Source: Hydractinia symbiolongicarpus (Eukaryota; Cnidaria; Hydrozoa; Anthoathecata; Hydractiniidae). From it: a stretch of DNA of 64,000 nucleotides. The translations under genes were made by a program, and so were the position numbers. The DNA lies in assembly GCF_029227915.1 (NCBI RefSeq), contig NC_079888.1:21990001-22054000 (forward strand), given 5' to 3'. Below the pieces are notes generated by a model. That model worked only from the letters and a program-made list of their open reading frames with translations, was not told the DNA's origin and did no database searches. Below, piece by piece: positions 12,145 to 24,503 of the stretch (position 1 is its first letter; each line of letters starts with the position of its first letter).

Positions 12145-13908
12145 GTTGCAAGCAAAATTAAACTATCCAATACTTTGTCCCTAGCGCTTCTTGTTTAATT
12201 GGCGCTAACATCTTCCGAAATACATCAAAATTGAATATCATATAGAAGAACCCTGGGGACGAGGTAGGAAAATGAACGCTCTGCGGAACAATTCGTTGCT
12301 CAAAAACAGTTTTTTTGCGAATAGACTGCGCGAGTATTTGATGTGCATGGGATATTCTTTTCAAAGTGTGCGAGAAAATTAGATTACGCGAAACTAACAA
12401 AAACGAATAACGCGTGTTAAAATTTTGTACCACCTTTTCCCACAGAATGGTAAAAGTAAAGAGCGCTATACAAAATTACACTTTTAGCAGTATTCCGAAA
12501 GATATGTGATACATCGAGTTGTACTACCCGCAGAAGTTGGTCCTAACGTTAACGATTTCGTAAATGACCTCACAACAAAACAGTATTTTTTTCACGTAAA
12601 AATACCGGCAGTAGAAGCCACAGAATCTGCTGGAACGAATTTCGAAAACTCACGGGAAACAATTAAAACAAAAACAAACAAATCAAAACAGTTTTTTAAC
12701 TTTATCAAGATTTATTAAATAGCTTCAAATTTGGGCAGAAAAACAATAACGGATTCGCCTTCTTTTCACCACACGCATTAGAAGATTACATCACTCACTC
12801 CCATTGTACACAATCTAAAAGAAAAAGAAAACATTTTCATATAGTGAAGCTTCCAGTGCCTTTAAGGGATGGCCAATTCAATGGAATTGAAAGCACTGTT
12901 TTTCATCTTATAAATAATTAAGGCTAATTCGGATTTTTTACACAAAGTTCCAACCATACCAACAGTTTCCAAATCTGACAAAATAATTTTAGAAGTGTTT
13001 ATTTTTTCAGAATTTGATTGATGCAAGGCCAAGGGAAATTAAATAAGTTTATTGTCCTAGACCCATTTAAAAACATATGCTTCTCATCATTCGGTTTTTT
13101 TCAACCAACATTAATGTAATCACCCAGAGGAAATTATAATGTCTCTTGTGTGTGTTTTAGAAGCTGAGTACACAAATACAAAAATATTACAAGTGCTGAA
13201 CTTTGGCAATCATATTTTGCAATCAGACCCTTTTAAAAACTATGCTGAACCATATCAATTATTAAATTCAGCATTAATAGAAAAGCACCTTGGATAGGAT
13301 TCTTTGTTGGTCGAATAAAATGACTGACAAATGGTTTATCGTGAATGAAATAGTAATTTTTACACAAATAATTTAAAAAATAATGAACTTTGTTATGTGG
13401 GTTGTTCTCAAACACACGTGGGCGGTGGACAAAAAACTGTGATGTAAGTTCTCTTGGTCTATTATTCCTGAGAATATTCTAAAATAAGAGGGTGTCAATA
13501 AGCTGCAAACAGCCACATATATAAGGGCGAGTTCGGGCAACTTTTCCAATTAAATTAGTGATTGTCTTCCAAAACCGCCCGCACTTTCCCGAACTTGCCT
13601 GGAACATTTTCAAAATTCAATTCCTTGTAACATACCTTGTGGACGATAGTTGGAAAAAGATGCTTTAAGAGAAAGAAGTTAATAAAAATTAAAAGTTATT
13701 TATCAAGTAAATTTTATCAAAAACCATCAAAAACAGTTCTTTTAAGAACTTTACTACCACATAGTTTACTTTATGGTCTATGCAGGTTTTTTCGGGTGAA
13801 TACTTCAATTTTTTTGCAAAACGCTAAACTTGCCCAAAAACGCCTGCACGTTATACGGCGTATGCAGCTTATCAGCACTCTTGTTCTAAAATTACAAGCA
13901 GTTTCGAA

Positions 13909-13950
13909 GATGCCCACGCCGTTTAGAGGACGTGGTGCGGCTTGGGCATC
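13909..13950. repeat. Strong GC-rich hairpin inside the insertion
   Basis: GATGCCCA (13909-13916) pairs with TGGGCATC (13943-13950). After one C/T mismatch the stem continues with GCCG (13918-13921) against CGGC (13938-13941). The loop is 16 nt. This is a 12-bp-paired stem in otherwise AT-rich DNA. A weaker inverted repeat, AGTTCGGG (13530-13537) and CCCGAACT (13588-13595), lies about 380 bp upstream. The function is unknown; it could be a structured RNA or a protein-binding dyad. Confidence 0.7.
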
Positions 13951-14813
13951 CTTGAAGTTCTGTTTAATGACAGTTTTAATATTTTAATGTCGTTTTAAAC
14001 CTTGTTCTCCGGGAGGGTGTACGGAAAACTAATTCCTATTGACAATTACATTGCTGTTGGTTTGATAGCAAAAGTGGATATTTTTTTAATTACTGAAACA
14101 GGTTACTTATATAATAAATAAAAAATGATAAAAAACGGTTGGTCAGCTCACTCTAGCGCCCAGAGCTATTTGTTTTGTCTGCGCCCTAGCTACAGGTTTT
14201 CCTATATCTGGCTATCAGTTAGGTAGTAATACAGCTTCTCCATATGTATTCTACAAATTACTTTCAATTCTTTTATACAAAACTGAGCTCTAGCTAGCTA
14301 CCTTTCGTGTGATTAAGCCTTACCTTGATTTGGATAAAACCAATTAAAATTGATAATATTGTATTCTTACATCCTCTTAGAAACAATAAAATAAAACACA
14401 GCTCGGCGCGTTTTAATTGTACAAATTACTTCAATTTTTCTTTAGGAATGGGTACCTTACACAGGACCTTCCAATCCAACTAAAATCTCCAGAAAAAGCA
14501 CAGCAACAAAAAAGCTTAAAATACACAAGTAAAGTCGATTAGAAACAGGACTAGCAATAAATTTTTTCAAAAGAAGAAAACCGTTTTAATACTATTATGT
14601 TTCATTAAAATACAACTATAAAATTATTAGAAGCAAAATTGCAAAGTAATTAATTAATTATTTATACCATAATTAGCTATAATACAAAGAAATAAGGCAT
14701 ATTTTGGGTCTGTAAAATATACGTGTCTAAAATGCCGACTACCGTTTCTTGTTCACGGCATATTCCTCTTTGTGTGTTCAAGTTCGGCGGACGTATAATC
14801 CGGACCAAAAGAC

Positions 14814-14845
14814 GGGGGGGGGGGCAAAATCCGGGGGTGGGGGGG
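14814..14845 (+). other. G-run cluster, possible G-quadruplex
   Basis: Eleven consecutive G (14814-14824), then five (14833-14837) and seven (14839-14845), within 32 bp on the plus strand. The 11-G run can supply two tracts, so four G-tracts are available. It is followed directly by a 5-bp inverted repeat, GTACG-AGC-CGTAC (14845-14857). Long homopolymers are also error-prone in assemblies. Confidence 0.7.
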
Positions 14846-15065
14846 TACGAGCCGTACTTATTGCATTTTTTACTAAACTTATACTTTAACCCCTCGGTCC
14901 AAACTTATTTGTTTTATTAGAAAAAAAAATACCCTAGCTTTATGTGCAAAAATATCAGTCCTATTTCTTTACGCTGATTTTATATGATTTTTTTTCTATT
15001 GAAATTTTGAGAATCTCAATAATTCTCTTGGTATACCTCGCGTGTAGCAAACGTGCTCCACAATT

Positions 15066-15087
15066 TCGCTTCGCTCGCTTCGCTCGC
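15066..15087 (+). repeat. Short 9-bp tandem repeat near right end of insertion
   Basis: The unit TCGCTTCGC occurs twice plus a partial TCGC. GCTTCGC also occurs at the extreme right end and, as GCGAAGC, in the left-end hairpin, so both termini share this heptamer. Confidence 0.8.
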
Positions 15088-15097
15088 AAAGCTCAAT

Positions 15098-15107
15098 TGC
15101 TTCGCAA
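15098..15107. repeat. Right arm of the insertion's subterminal inverted repeat
   Basis: TGCTTCGCAA is the exact reverse complement of TTGCGAAGCA at 12127-12136. The last two A overlap the satellite flank, so the arm touches the right boundary, whereas the left arm is set in by 19 bp. Confidence 0.75.
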
Positions 15108-15580
15108 AAAATCGTTCTGGAAATGAGTTTACTCCCTGAGTACTTTCTTTGTATACTTTTGACTATACGGGCCGAGTCCGGGATTTACGGGAAATCGCAG
15201 GTTTTCGTTTGCCGGCGATTAATTTTCTTTTTCTCAGCGTCTCATCAAAAATGAAAACATTTTTGAAAACTACAAGTCTCATGCGTTTTAGTGGTGAAAA
15301 AATAATTTAAAAAATCGTTCGGGAAATGAGTTTACTTCCTGGGTACTTTCTTTGTATACTTTTGACTATACGGCCCAAGCCGAAGATTTACGGGAAATCG
15401 CGGGTTTTCGTTTGCCGGCGATTAAACTTCTTTTATTCAGCGTCACATCAAAAATGAAAACATTTTTGAAAACTACAAGTCTCATGCGTTTTAGTGGTGA
15501 AAAAATAATTTAAAAAATCGTTCGGGAAATGAGTTTACTCCCTGGGTACCTTCTTTGTATACTTTTGACTATACGGGCCG

Positions 15581-18500
15581 AGTCCGGGCTTTACGGGAAA
15601 TCGCAGGTTTTCGTTTGCCGACGATTAAACTTCTTTTATTCAGCGTCTCATCAAAAATGAAAACATTTTTAAAAAATACAAGTCTTATGCGTTTTAGTGG
15701 TGAAAAAATAATTTAAAAAATCGTTCTGGAAATGAGTTTACTCACAGGGTACTTTCTTTGTATACATTCGACTATACGGGCCAAGCCCGGGATTTACGGG
15801 AAATCGCGGGTTTTCGTTTGCCGGCGATTTAACCCCTTTCATTAAGCGTCTCATCAAAAATGAAAACAATTTTGAAAACTACAAGTCTCATGCGTTTTAG
15901 TGGTAAAAAAATAATTTAAAAAATCGTTCGGGAAATGAGTTTACTCCCTGGGTACTTTCTTTGTATACATTCGACTATACGGGCCAAGCCCGGGATTTAC
16001 GGGGAATCGCGGGTTTTCGTTTGCCGGCGATTAAACCACTTTCATTAAACGTCTCATCAAAAATGAAAACATTTCTGAAAACTACAAATCTCATGGGCTT
16101 TAGTGATGAAATAATAATTTAAAAAATCGTTCGGGAAATGAGTTTACTCCCTGGGTACTTTCTTTGTATACTTTTGACTATACGGGCCGAGTCCGGGATT
16201 TACGGGAAAGCGCAGGTTTTCGTTTGCCGACGATTAAACTTCTTTTATTCAGCGTCTCATCAAAAATGAAAACTTTTTTGAAAACTACAACTCTCATGCG
16301 TTTTAGTGGTGAACAAATAATTTAAAAAATCGTTCGGGAAATGAGTTTACTCCCTGGGTACTTTCTTTGTATACTTTTGACTATACGGACCAAGCCCGGG
16401 ATTTACGGGAAATCGCGGGTTTTCGTTTGCCGGCGATTAAACTTTTTTTATTCAGCGTCTCATCAATAATGAAAACATTTTTAAAAACTACAAGTCTTAT
16501 GCGTTTTAGTGGTGAAAAAATAATTTAAAAAATCGTTCTGGAAATGAGTTTACTCCCTGGGTACTTTCTTTGTATACTTTTGACTATACGGGCCGAGTCC
16601 GGGATTTACGGGAAATCGCAGGTTTTCGTTTGCCGGCGATTAATTTTCTTTTTCTCAGCGTCTCATCAAAAATGAAAACATTTTTAAAAACTACAAGTCT
16701 CATGCGTTTTAGTGGTGAAAAAATAATTTAAAAAATCGTTCGGGAAATGAGTTTACTTCCTGGGTACTTTCTTTGTATACTTTTGACTATACGGCCCAAG
16801 CCAAAGATTTACGGGAAATCGCGGGTTTTCGTTTGCCGGCGATTAAACTTCTTTTATTCAGCGTCACATCAAAAATGAAAACATTTTTGAAAACTACAAG
16901 TCTCATGCGTTTTAGTGGTGAAAAAATAATTTAAAAAATCGTTCGGGAAATGAGTTTACTCCCTGGGTACCTTCTTTGTATACTTTTGACTATACGGGCC
17001 GAGTCCGGGATTTACGGGAAATCGCAGGTTTTCGTTTGCCGACGATTAAACTTCTTTTATTCAGCGTCTGATCAAAAATGAAAACATTTTTGAAAACTAC
17101 AGGTCTCATGCGTTTTAGTGGTGAAAAAATAATTTAAAAAATCGTTCGGGAAATGAGTTTACTCCCTGGGTACTTTCTTTGTATACTTTTGACTATACGG
17201 GCCGAGTCCGGGCTTTACGGGAAATCGCAGGTTTTCGTTTGCCGACGATTAAACTTCTTTTATTCAGCGTCTCATCAAAAATGAAAACATTTTTAAAAAA
17301 TACAAGTCTTATGCGTTTTAGTGGTGAAAAAATAATTTAAAAAATCGTTCTGGAAATGAGTTTACTCACAGGGTACTTTCTTTGTATACATTCGACTATA
17401 CGGGCCAAGCCCGGGATTTACGGGAAATCGCAGGTTTTCGTTTGCCGGCGATTTAACCCCTTTCATTAAGCGTCTCATCAAAAATGAAAACATTTTTGAA
17501 AACTACAAGTCTCATGCGTTTTAGTGGTAAAAAAATAATTTAAAAAATCGTTCGGGAAATGAGTTTACTCCCTGGGTACTTTCTTTGTATACATTCGACT
17601 ATACGGGCCAAGCCCGGGATTTACGGGGAATCGCGGGTTTTCGTTTGCCGGCGATTAAACCACTTTCATTAAACGTCTCATCAAAAATGAAAACATTTCT
17701 GAAAACTACAAATCTCATGGGCCTAAGTGATGAAATAATAATTTAAAAAATCGTTCGGGAAATGAGTTTACTCCCTGGGTACTTTCTTTGTATACTTTTG
17801 ACTATACGGGCCGAGTCCGGGATTTACGGGAAAGCGCAGGTTTTCGTTTGCCGACGATTAAACTTCTTTTATTCAGCGTCTCATCAAAAATGAAAACTTT
17901 TTTGAAAACTACAACTCTCATGCGTTTTAGTGGTGAACAAATAATTTAAAAAATCGTTCGGGAAATGAGTTTACTCCCTGGGTACTTTCTTTGTATACTT
18001 TTGACTATACGGACCAAGCCCGGGATTTACGGGAAATCGCGGGTTTTCGTTTGCCGGCGATTAAACTTTTTTTATTCAGCGTCTCATCAATAATGAAAAC
18101 ATTTTTAAAAACTACAAGTCTTATGCGTTTTAGTGGTGAAAAAATAATTTAAAAAATCGTTCTGGAAATGAGTTTACTCCCTGGGTACTTTCTTTGTATA
18201 CTTTTGACTATACGGGCCGAGTCCGGGATTTACGGGAAATCGCAGGTTTTCGTTTGCCGGCGATTAATTTTCTTTTTCTCAGCGTCTCATCAAAAATGAA
18301 AACATTTTTAAAAACTACAAGTCTCATGCGTTTTAGTGGTGAAAAAATAATTTAAAAAATCGTTCGGGAAATGAGTTTACTTCCTGGGTACTTTCTTTGT
18401 ATACTTTTGACTATACGGCCCAAGCCAAAGATTTACGGGAAATCGCGGGTTTTCGTTTGCCGGCGATTAAACTTCTTTTATTCAGCGTCACATCAAAAAT

Positions 18501-18815
18501 GAAAACATTTTTGAAAACTACAAGTCTCATGCGTTTTAGTGGTGAAAAAATAATTTAAAAAATCGTTCGGGAAATGAGTTTACTCCCTGGGTACCTTCTT
18601 TGTATACTTTTGACTATACGGGCCGAGTCCGGGATTTACGGGAAATCGCAGGTTTTCGTTTGCCGACGATTAAACTTCTTTTATTCAGCGTCTGATCAAA
18701 AATGAAAACATTTTTGAAAACTACAGGTCTCATGCGTTTTAGTGGTGAAAAAATAATTTAAAAAATCGTTCGGGAAATGAGTTTACTCCCTGGGTACTTT
18801 CTTTGTATACTTTTG
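15581..18815 (+). repeat. Two tandem copies of a 1,624-bp octamer HOR
   Basis: 15581-17204 and 17205-18815 share the same eight-monomer order with a constant 1,624-bp offset. Markers: AGTCCGGGCT at 15581 and 17205, GGGAAAGCGCAGG near 16204 and 17828, ATTAATTTTC near 16639 and 18263, and the TCTGATCAAAAATG variant at 17067 and 18691. The empty version of the insertion target lies inside both copies. Confidence 0.9.
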
Positions 18816-19559
18816 ACTATACGGACCAAGCCCGGGATTTACGGGAAATCGCGGGTTTTCGTTTGCCGGCGATTAAACCCCTTTCATTAAGCTTCTCATC
18901 AAAAATGAAAACATTTTTAAAAACTACAAGTCTTATGCGTTTTAGTGGTGAAAAAATAATTTAAAAAATCGTTCTGGAAATGAGTTTACTCACAGGGTAC
19001 TTTCTTTGTATACATTCGACTATACGGGCGAAGCCCGGGATTTACGGGAAATCGCGGGTTTTCGTTTGCCGGCGATTTAACCCCTTTCATTAAGCGTCTC
19101 ATCAAAAATGAAAACATTTTTGAAAACTACAAGTCTCATGCGTTTTAGTGGTGAAAAAATAATTTAAAAAATCGTTCGGGAAATGAGTTTACTCCCTGGG
19201 TACTTTCTTTGTATACATTCGACTATACGGGCCAAGCCCGGGATTTACGGGGAATCGCGGGTTTTCGTTTGCCGGCGATTAAACCACTTTCATTAAACGT
19301 CTCATCAAAAATAAAAACATTTCTGAAAACTACAAATCTCATGGGCTTTTGTGGTGAAATAATAATTTAAAAAATCGTTCGGGAAATGAGTTTACTCCCT
19401 GGGTACTTTATTTGTATACTTTTGACTATACGGGCCGAGTCCGGGATTTACGGGAAATCGCAGATTTTCGTTTGCCGACGATTAAACTTCTTTTATTCAG
19501 CGTCTCATCAAAAATGAAAACTTTTTTGAAAACTACAACTCTCATGCGTTTTAGTGGTG

Positions 19560-21662
19560 AACAAATAATTTAAAAAATCGTTCGGGAAATGAGTTTACTC
19601 CCTGGGTACTTTCTTTGTATACTTTTGACTATACGGACCAAGCCCGGGATTTACGGGAAATCGCGGGTTTTCGTTTGCCGGCGATTAAACTTCTTTTATT
19701 CAGCATCTCATCAAAAATAAAAACATTTTTAAAAACTACAAGTCTTATGCGTTTTAGTGGTGAAAAAATAATTTAAAAAATCGTTCTGGAAATGAGTTTA
19801 CTCCCTGGGTACTTTCTTTGTATACTTTTGACTATACGGGCCGAGTCCGGGATTTACGGGAAATCGCAGGTTTTCGTTTGCCGGCGATTAATTTTCTTTT
19901 TCTCAGCGTCTCATCAAAAATGAAAACATTTTTGAAAACTACAAGTCTCATGCGTTTTAGTGGTGAAAAAATAATTTAAAAAATCGTTCGGGAAATGAGT
20001 TTAATCCCTGGGAACTTTCTTTGTTTACTTTTGACTTTACAGCCCAAGCCCAGGATTTACGGGAAATCGCGGGTTTTCGTTTGCCGGCGATTAAACTTCT
20101 TTTATACAGCGTCTCATCGAAAATGAAAACATTTCTAAACACTACAAGTCTTATGCGTTTTAGTGGTGAAAAAATAATTTAAAAAATCGTTCTGGAAATG
20201 AGTTTACTCACAGGGTACTTTCTTTGTATACATTCGACTATACGGGCCAAGCCCGGGATTTACGGGAAATCGCGGGTTTTCGTTTGCCGGCGATTAAACC
20301 TCTTTCATTAAGCGTCTCATCAAAAATGAAAACATTTCTGAAAACTACAAGTCTCATACGTTTTAGTGGTGAAAAAATAATTTAAAAAATCGTTCGGGAA
20401 ATGAGTTTACTCCCTGGGTACTTTCTTTTTATACTTTTGACTATACGGGCCGAGTCCGGGATTTACGGGAAATCGCGTATTTTCGTTTGCCGGCGATTAA
20501 ACTTCTTTTATACAGCGTCTCATCAAAAATGAAAACATTTTTAAAAACTACAAGTCTTATGCGTTTTAGTGGTGAAAAAATAATTTAAAAAATCGTTCTG
20601 GAAATGAGTTTACTCACAGGGTACTTTCTTTGTATACATTCGACTATACGGGCCAAGCCCGGGATTTACGGGAAATCGCGGGTTTTCGTTTGCCGGCGAT
20701 TAAACCTCTTTCATTAAGCGTCTCATCAAAAATGAAAACAATTTTAAAAACTACAAGTCTTATGCGTTTTAGCGGTGAAAAAAAAATTTAAAAAATCGTT
20801 CGGGAAATGAGTTTACTCCCTGGGTACTTTCTTTGTATACATTCAACTATACGGGCAAAGGCCCGGATTTACGGGAAAACGCGGGATTTCGTTTGCAGGC
20901 GATTAAACCTCTTTCATTAAGCGTCTCATCAAAAATGAAAACATTTTTGAAAACTACAAGTCTCATGCGTTTAGTGGTAAAAAAATAATATAAAAAATCG
21001 TTCGGGAAATGAGTTTACTCCCTGGGTACTTTCTTTGTATACTTTTGACTATACGGGACGAGTCCGGGGTTTACGGGAAATGGCGGGATTTCGTTTGCCG
21101 GCGATTTAACCCCTTTCATTAAGCGTCTCATCAAAAATGAAAACATTTTTGAAAACTACAAGTCTCATGCGTTTTAGTGGTAAAAAAATAATTTAAAAAA
21201 TCGTTCGGGAAATGAGTTTACTCCCTGCGTACTTTCTTTGTATACATTCGACTATACGGGCCAAGCCCGGGATTTACGGGGAATCGCGGGTTTTCGTTTG
21301 CCTGCGATTAAACCACTTTCATTAAACGTCTCATCAAAAATGAAAACATTTCTGAAAACTACAAATCTCATGGGCTTTAGTGATGAAATAATAATTTAAA
21401 AAATCGTTCGGGAAATGAGTTTACTCCCTGGGTACTTTCTTTGTATACTTTTGACTATACGGGCCGAGTCCGGGATTTACGGGAAAGCGCAGGTTTTCGT
21501 TTGCCGACGATTAAACTTCTTTTATTCAGCGTCTCATCAAAAATGAAAACTTTTTTGAAAAGTACAACTCTCATGCGTTTTAGTGGTGAACAAATAATTT
21601 AAAAAATCGTTCGGGAATGGAGTTTACTCCTTGGGTACTTTCTTTGTATACTTTTGACTATA
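19560..21662 (+). repeat. 2.1-kb HOR block, 2,841-bp offset, copy 1
   Basis: About ten monomers that recur at 22401-24503 in the same order. Markers are TTTAATCCCTGGGAAC with TTTACTTTTGACTTTACAGCCC (20001 and 22842), TCGCGTATTTTCG, AACTATACGGGCAAAGG, GGGACGAGTCCGGGG and GGGAATGGAGTTTACTCC. The copies part in the next monomer, with CGGCCCAAGCCGAAG here and CGGACCAAGCCCGGG in the other copy. Confidence 0.88.
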
Positions 21663-22400
21663 CGGCCCAAGCCGAAGATTTACGGGAAATCGCGGGTTTT
21701 CGTTTGCCGGCGATTAAACTTCTTTTATTTAGCGTCACATCAAAAATGAAAACATTTTTGAAAACTACAAGTCTCATGCGTTTTAGTGGTCAAAAAATAA
21801 TTTAAAAAATCGTTCGGGAAATGAGTTTACTCCCTGGGTACTTTATTTGTATACTTTTGACTATACGGGCCGAGTCCGGGATTTACGGGAAATCGCAGAT
21901 TTTCGTTTGCCGACGATTAAACTTCTTTTATTCAGCGTCTCATCAAAAATGAAAACTTTTTTGAAAACTACAACTCTCATGCGTTTTAGTGGTGAACAAA
22001 TAATTTAAAAAATCGTTCGGGAAATGAGTTTACTCCCTGGGTACTTTCTTTGTATACTTTTGACTATACGGACCAAGCCCGGGATTTACGGGAAATCGCG
22101 GGTTTTCGTTTGCCGGCGATTAAACTTCTTTTATTCAGCATCTCATCAAAAATAAAAACATTTTTAAAAACTACAAGTCTTATGCGTTTTAGTGGTGAAA
22201 AAATAATTTAAAAAATCGTTCTGGAAATGAGTTTACTCCCTGGGTACTTTCTTTGTATACTTTTGACTATACGGGCCGAGTCCGGGATTTACGGGAAATC
22301 GCAGGTTTTCGTTTGCCGGCGATTAATTTTCTTTTTCTCAGCGTCTCATCAAAAATGAAAACATTTTTGAAAACTACAAGTCTCATGCGTTTTAGTGGTG

Positions 22401-24503
22401 AACAAATAATTTAAAAAATCGTTCGGGAAATGAGTTTACTCCCTGGGTACTTTCTTTGTATACTTTTGACTATACGGACCAAGCCCGGGATTTACGGGAA
22501 ATCGCGGGTTTTCGTTTGCCGGCGATTAAACTTCTTTTATTCAGCATCTCATCAAAAATAAAAACATTTTTAAAAACTACAAGTCTTATGCGTTTTAGTG
22601 GTGAAAAAATAATTTAAAAAATCGTTCTGGAAATGAGTTTACTCCCTGGGTACTTTCTTTGTATACTTTTGACTATACGGGCCGAGTCCGGGATTTACGG
22701 GAAATCGCAGGTTTTCGTTTGCCGGCGATTAATTTTCTTTTTCTCAGCGTCTCATCAAAAATGAAAACATTTTTGAAAACTACAAGTCTCATGCGTTTTA
22801 GTGGTGAAAAAATAATTTAAAAAATCGTTCGGGAAATGAGTTTAATCCCTGGGAACTTTCTTTGTTTACTTTTGACTTTACAGCCCAAGCCCAGGATTTA
22901 CGGTAAATCGCGGGTTTTCGTTTGCCGGCGATTAAACTTCTTTTATACAGCGTCTCATCGAAAATGAAAACATTTCTAAACACTACAAGTCTTATGCGTT
23001 TTAGTGGTGAAAAAATAATTTAAAAAATCGTTCTGGAAATGAGTTTACTCACAGGGTACTTTCTTTGTATACATTCGACTATACGGGCCAAGCCCGGGAT
23101 TTACGGGAAATCGCGGGTTTTCGTTTGCCGGCGATTAAACCTCTTTCATTAAGCGTCTCATCAAAAATGAAAACATTTCTGAAAACTACAAGTCTCATAC
23201 GTTTTAGTGGTGAAAAAATAATTTAAAAAATCGTTCGGGAAATGAGTTTACTCCCTGGGTACTTTCTTTGTATACTTTTGACTATACGGGCCGAGTCCGG
23301 GATTTACGGGAAATCGCGTATTTTCGTTTGCCGGCGATTAAACTTCTTTTATACAGCGTCTCATCAAAAATGAAAACATTTTTAAAAACTACAAGTCTTA
23401 TGCGTTTTAGTGGTGAAAAAATAATTTAAAAAATCGTTCTGGAAATGAGTTTACTCACAGGGTACTTTCTTTGTATACATTCGACTATACGGGCCAAGCC
23501 CGGGATTTACGGGAAATCGCGGGTTTTCGTTTGCCGGCGATTAAACCTCTTTCATTAAGCGTCTCATCAAAAATGAAAACAATTTTAAAAACTACAAGTC
23601 TTATGCGTTTTAGCGGTGAAAAAAAAATTTAAAAAATCGTTCGGGAAATGAGTTTACTCCCTGGGTACTTTCTTTGTATACATTCAACTATACGGGCAAA
23701 GGCCCGGATTTACGGGAAAACGCGGAATTTCGTTTGCAGGCGATTAAACCTCTTTCATTAAGCGTCTCATCAAAAATGAAAACATTTTTGAAAACTACAA
23801 GTCTCATGCGTTTAGTGGTAAAAAAATAATATAAAAAATCGTTCGGGAAATGAGTTTACTCCCTGGGTACTTTCTTTGTATACTTTTGACTATACGGGAC
23901 GAGTCCGGGGTTTACGGGAAATGGCGGGATTTCGTTTGCCGGCGATTTAACCCCTTTCATTAAGCGTCTCATCAAAAATGAAAACATTTTTGAAAACTAC
24001 AAGTCTCATGCGTTTTAGTGGTAAAAAAATAATTTAAAAAATCGTTCGGGAAATGAGTTTACTCCCTGGGTACTTTCTTTGTATACATTCGACTATACGG
24101 GCCAAGCCCGGGATTTACGGGGAATCGCGGGTTTTCGTTTGCCGGCGATTAAACCACTTTCATTAAACGTCTCATCAAAAATGAAAACATTTCTGAAAAC
24201 TACAAATCTCATGGGCTTTAGTGATGAAATAATAATTTAAAAAATCGTTCGGGAAATGAGTTTACTCCCTGGGTACTTTCTTTGTATACTTTTGACTATA
24301 CGGGCCGAGTCCGGGATTTACGGGAAAGCGCAGGTTTTCGTTTGCCGACGATTAAACTTCTTTTATTCAGCGTCTCATCAAAAATGAAAACTTTTTTGAA
24401 AACTACAACTCTCATGCGTTTTAGTGGTGAACAAATAATTTAAAAAATCGTTCGGGAATGGAGTTTACTCCTTGGGTACTTTCTTTGTATACTTTTGACT
24501 ATA
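22401..24503 (+). repeat. 2.1-kb HOR block, 2,841-bp offset, copy 2
   Basis: Near-identical partner of 19560-21662. Small differences include GGTAAATCG for GGGAAATCG near 22902 and GCGGAATTTCG for GCGGGATTTCG near 23722. It follows copy 1 after about 3.6 monomers. A partial third copy starts near 25945. Confidence 0.88.

Larger units (their letters stand above)
12108..15105. mobile_element. 3.0-kb non-satellite insertion, probably a non-autonomous transposable element
   Basis: Single-copy-looking AT-rich DNA interrupting one satellite monomer at AATTTAA. Uninterrupted paralogous sites (AATTTAAAAAATCGTTCTGG) exist at about 8651, 16524 and 18148. Against these, the left flank ends with TTT plus AA and the right flank starts with all six A, which fits a 2-bp AA duplication. 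The satellite register is conserved across it: between the CGATTAATTTTC markers at 8766 and 15217, removing 2,998 bp leaves 3,453 bp, or 17 monomers. A 10-bp inverted repeat lies near the ends (12127-12136 and 15098-15107). I recognise no transposase, reverse transcriptase or other protein. The open frames inside (12158-12433 minus, 12506-12718, 13637-13987, 14723-14920) start at GTG or TTG, are short, and match no family I know. It could instead be a chromosomal fragment captured during break repair. Confidence 0.6.

Noticed and set aside
13518-13525. TATATAAG as a promoter TATA box
   Set aside because: The motif matches the consensus, but nothing downstream can be identified as a transcript, and such octamers are common in AT-rich sequence.
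14647-14660. TAAT microsatellite
   Set aside because: Only 3.5 units, expected by chance in this AT-rich stretch.
12158-14920. Open frames in the insertion (12158-12433 minus, 12506-12718 plus, 13637-13987 plus, 14723-14920 plus) as genes
   Set aside because: Starts are GTG or TTG, lengths are within chance for AT-rich DNA, no recognisable domain, and no splice-supported extension could be seen.
12108-15105. Canonical Helitron, LTR element or LINE
   Set aside because: The 5' TC start and A/T target expected for a Helitron are missing, there are no long terminal repeats, no reverse transcriptase motifs, and no poly(A) tail at the right end.
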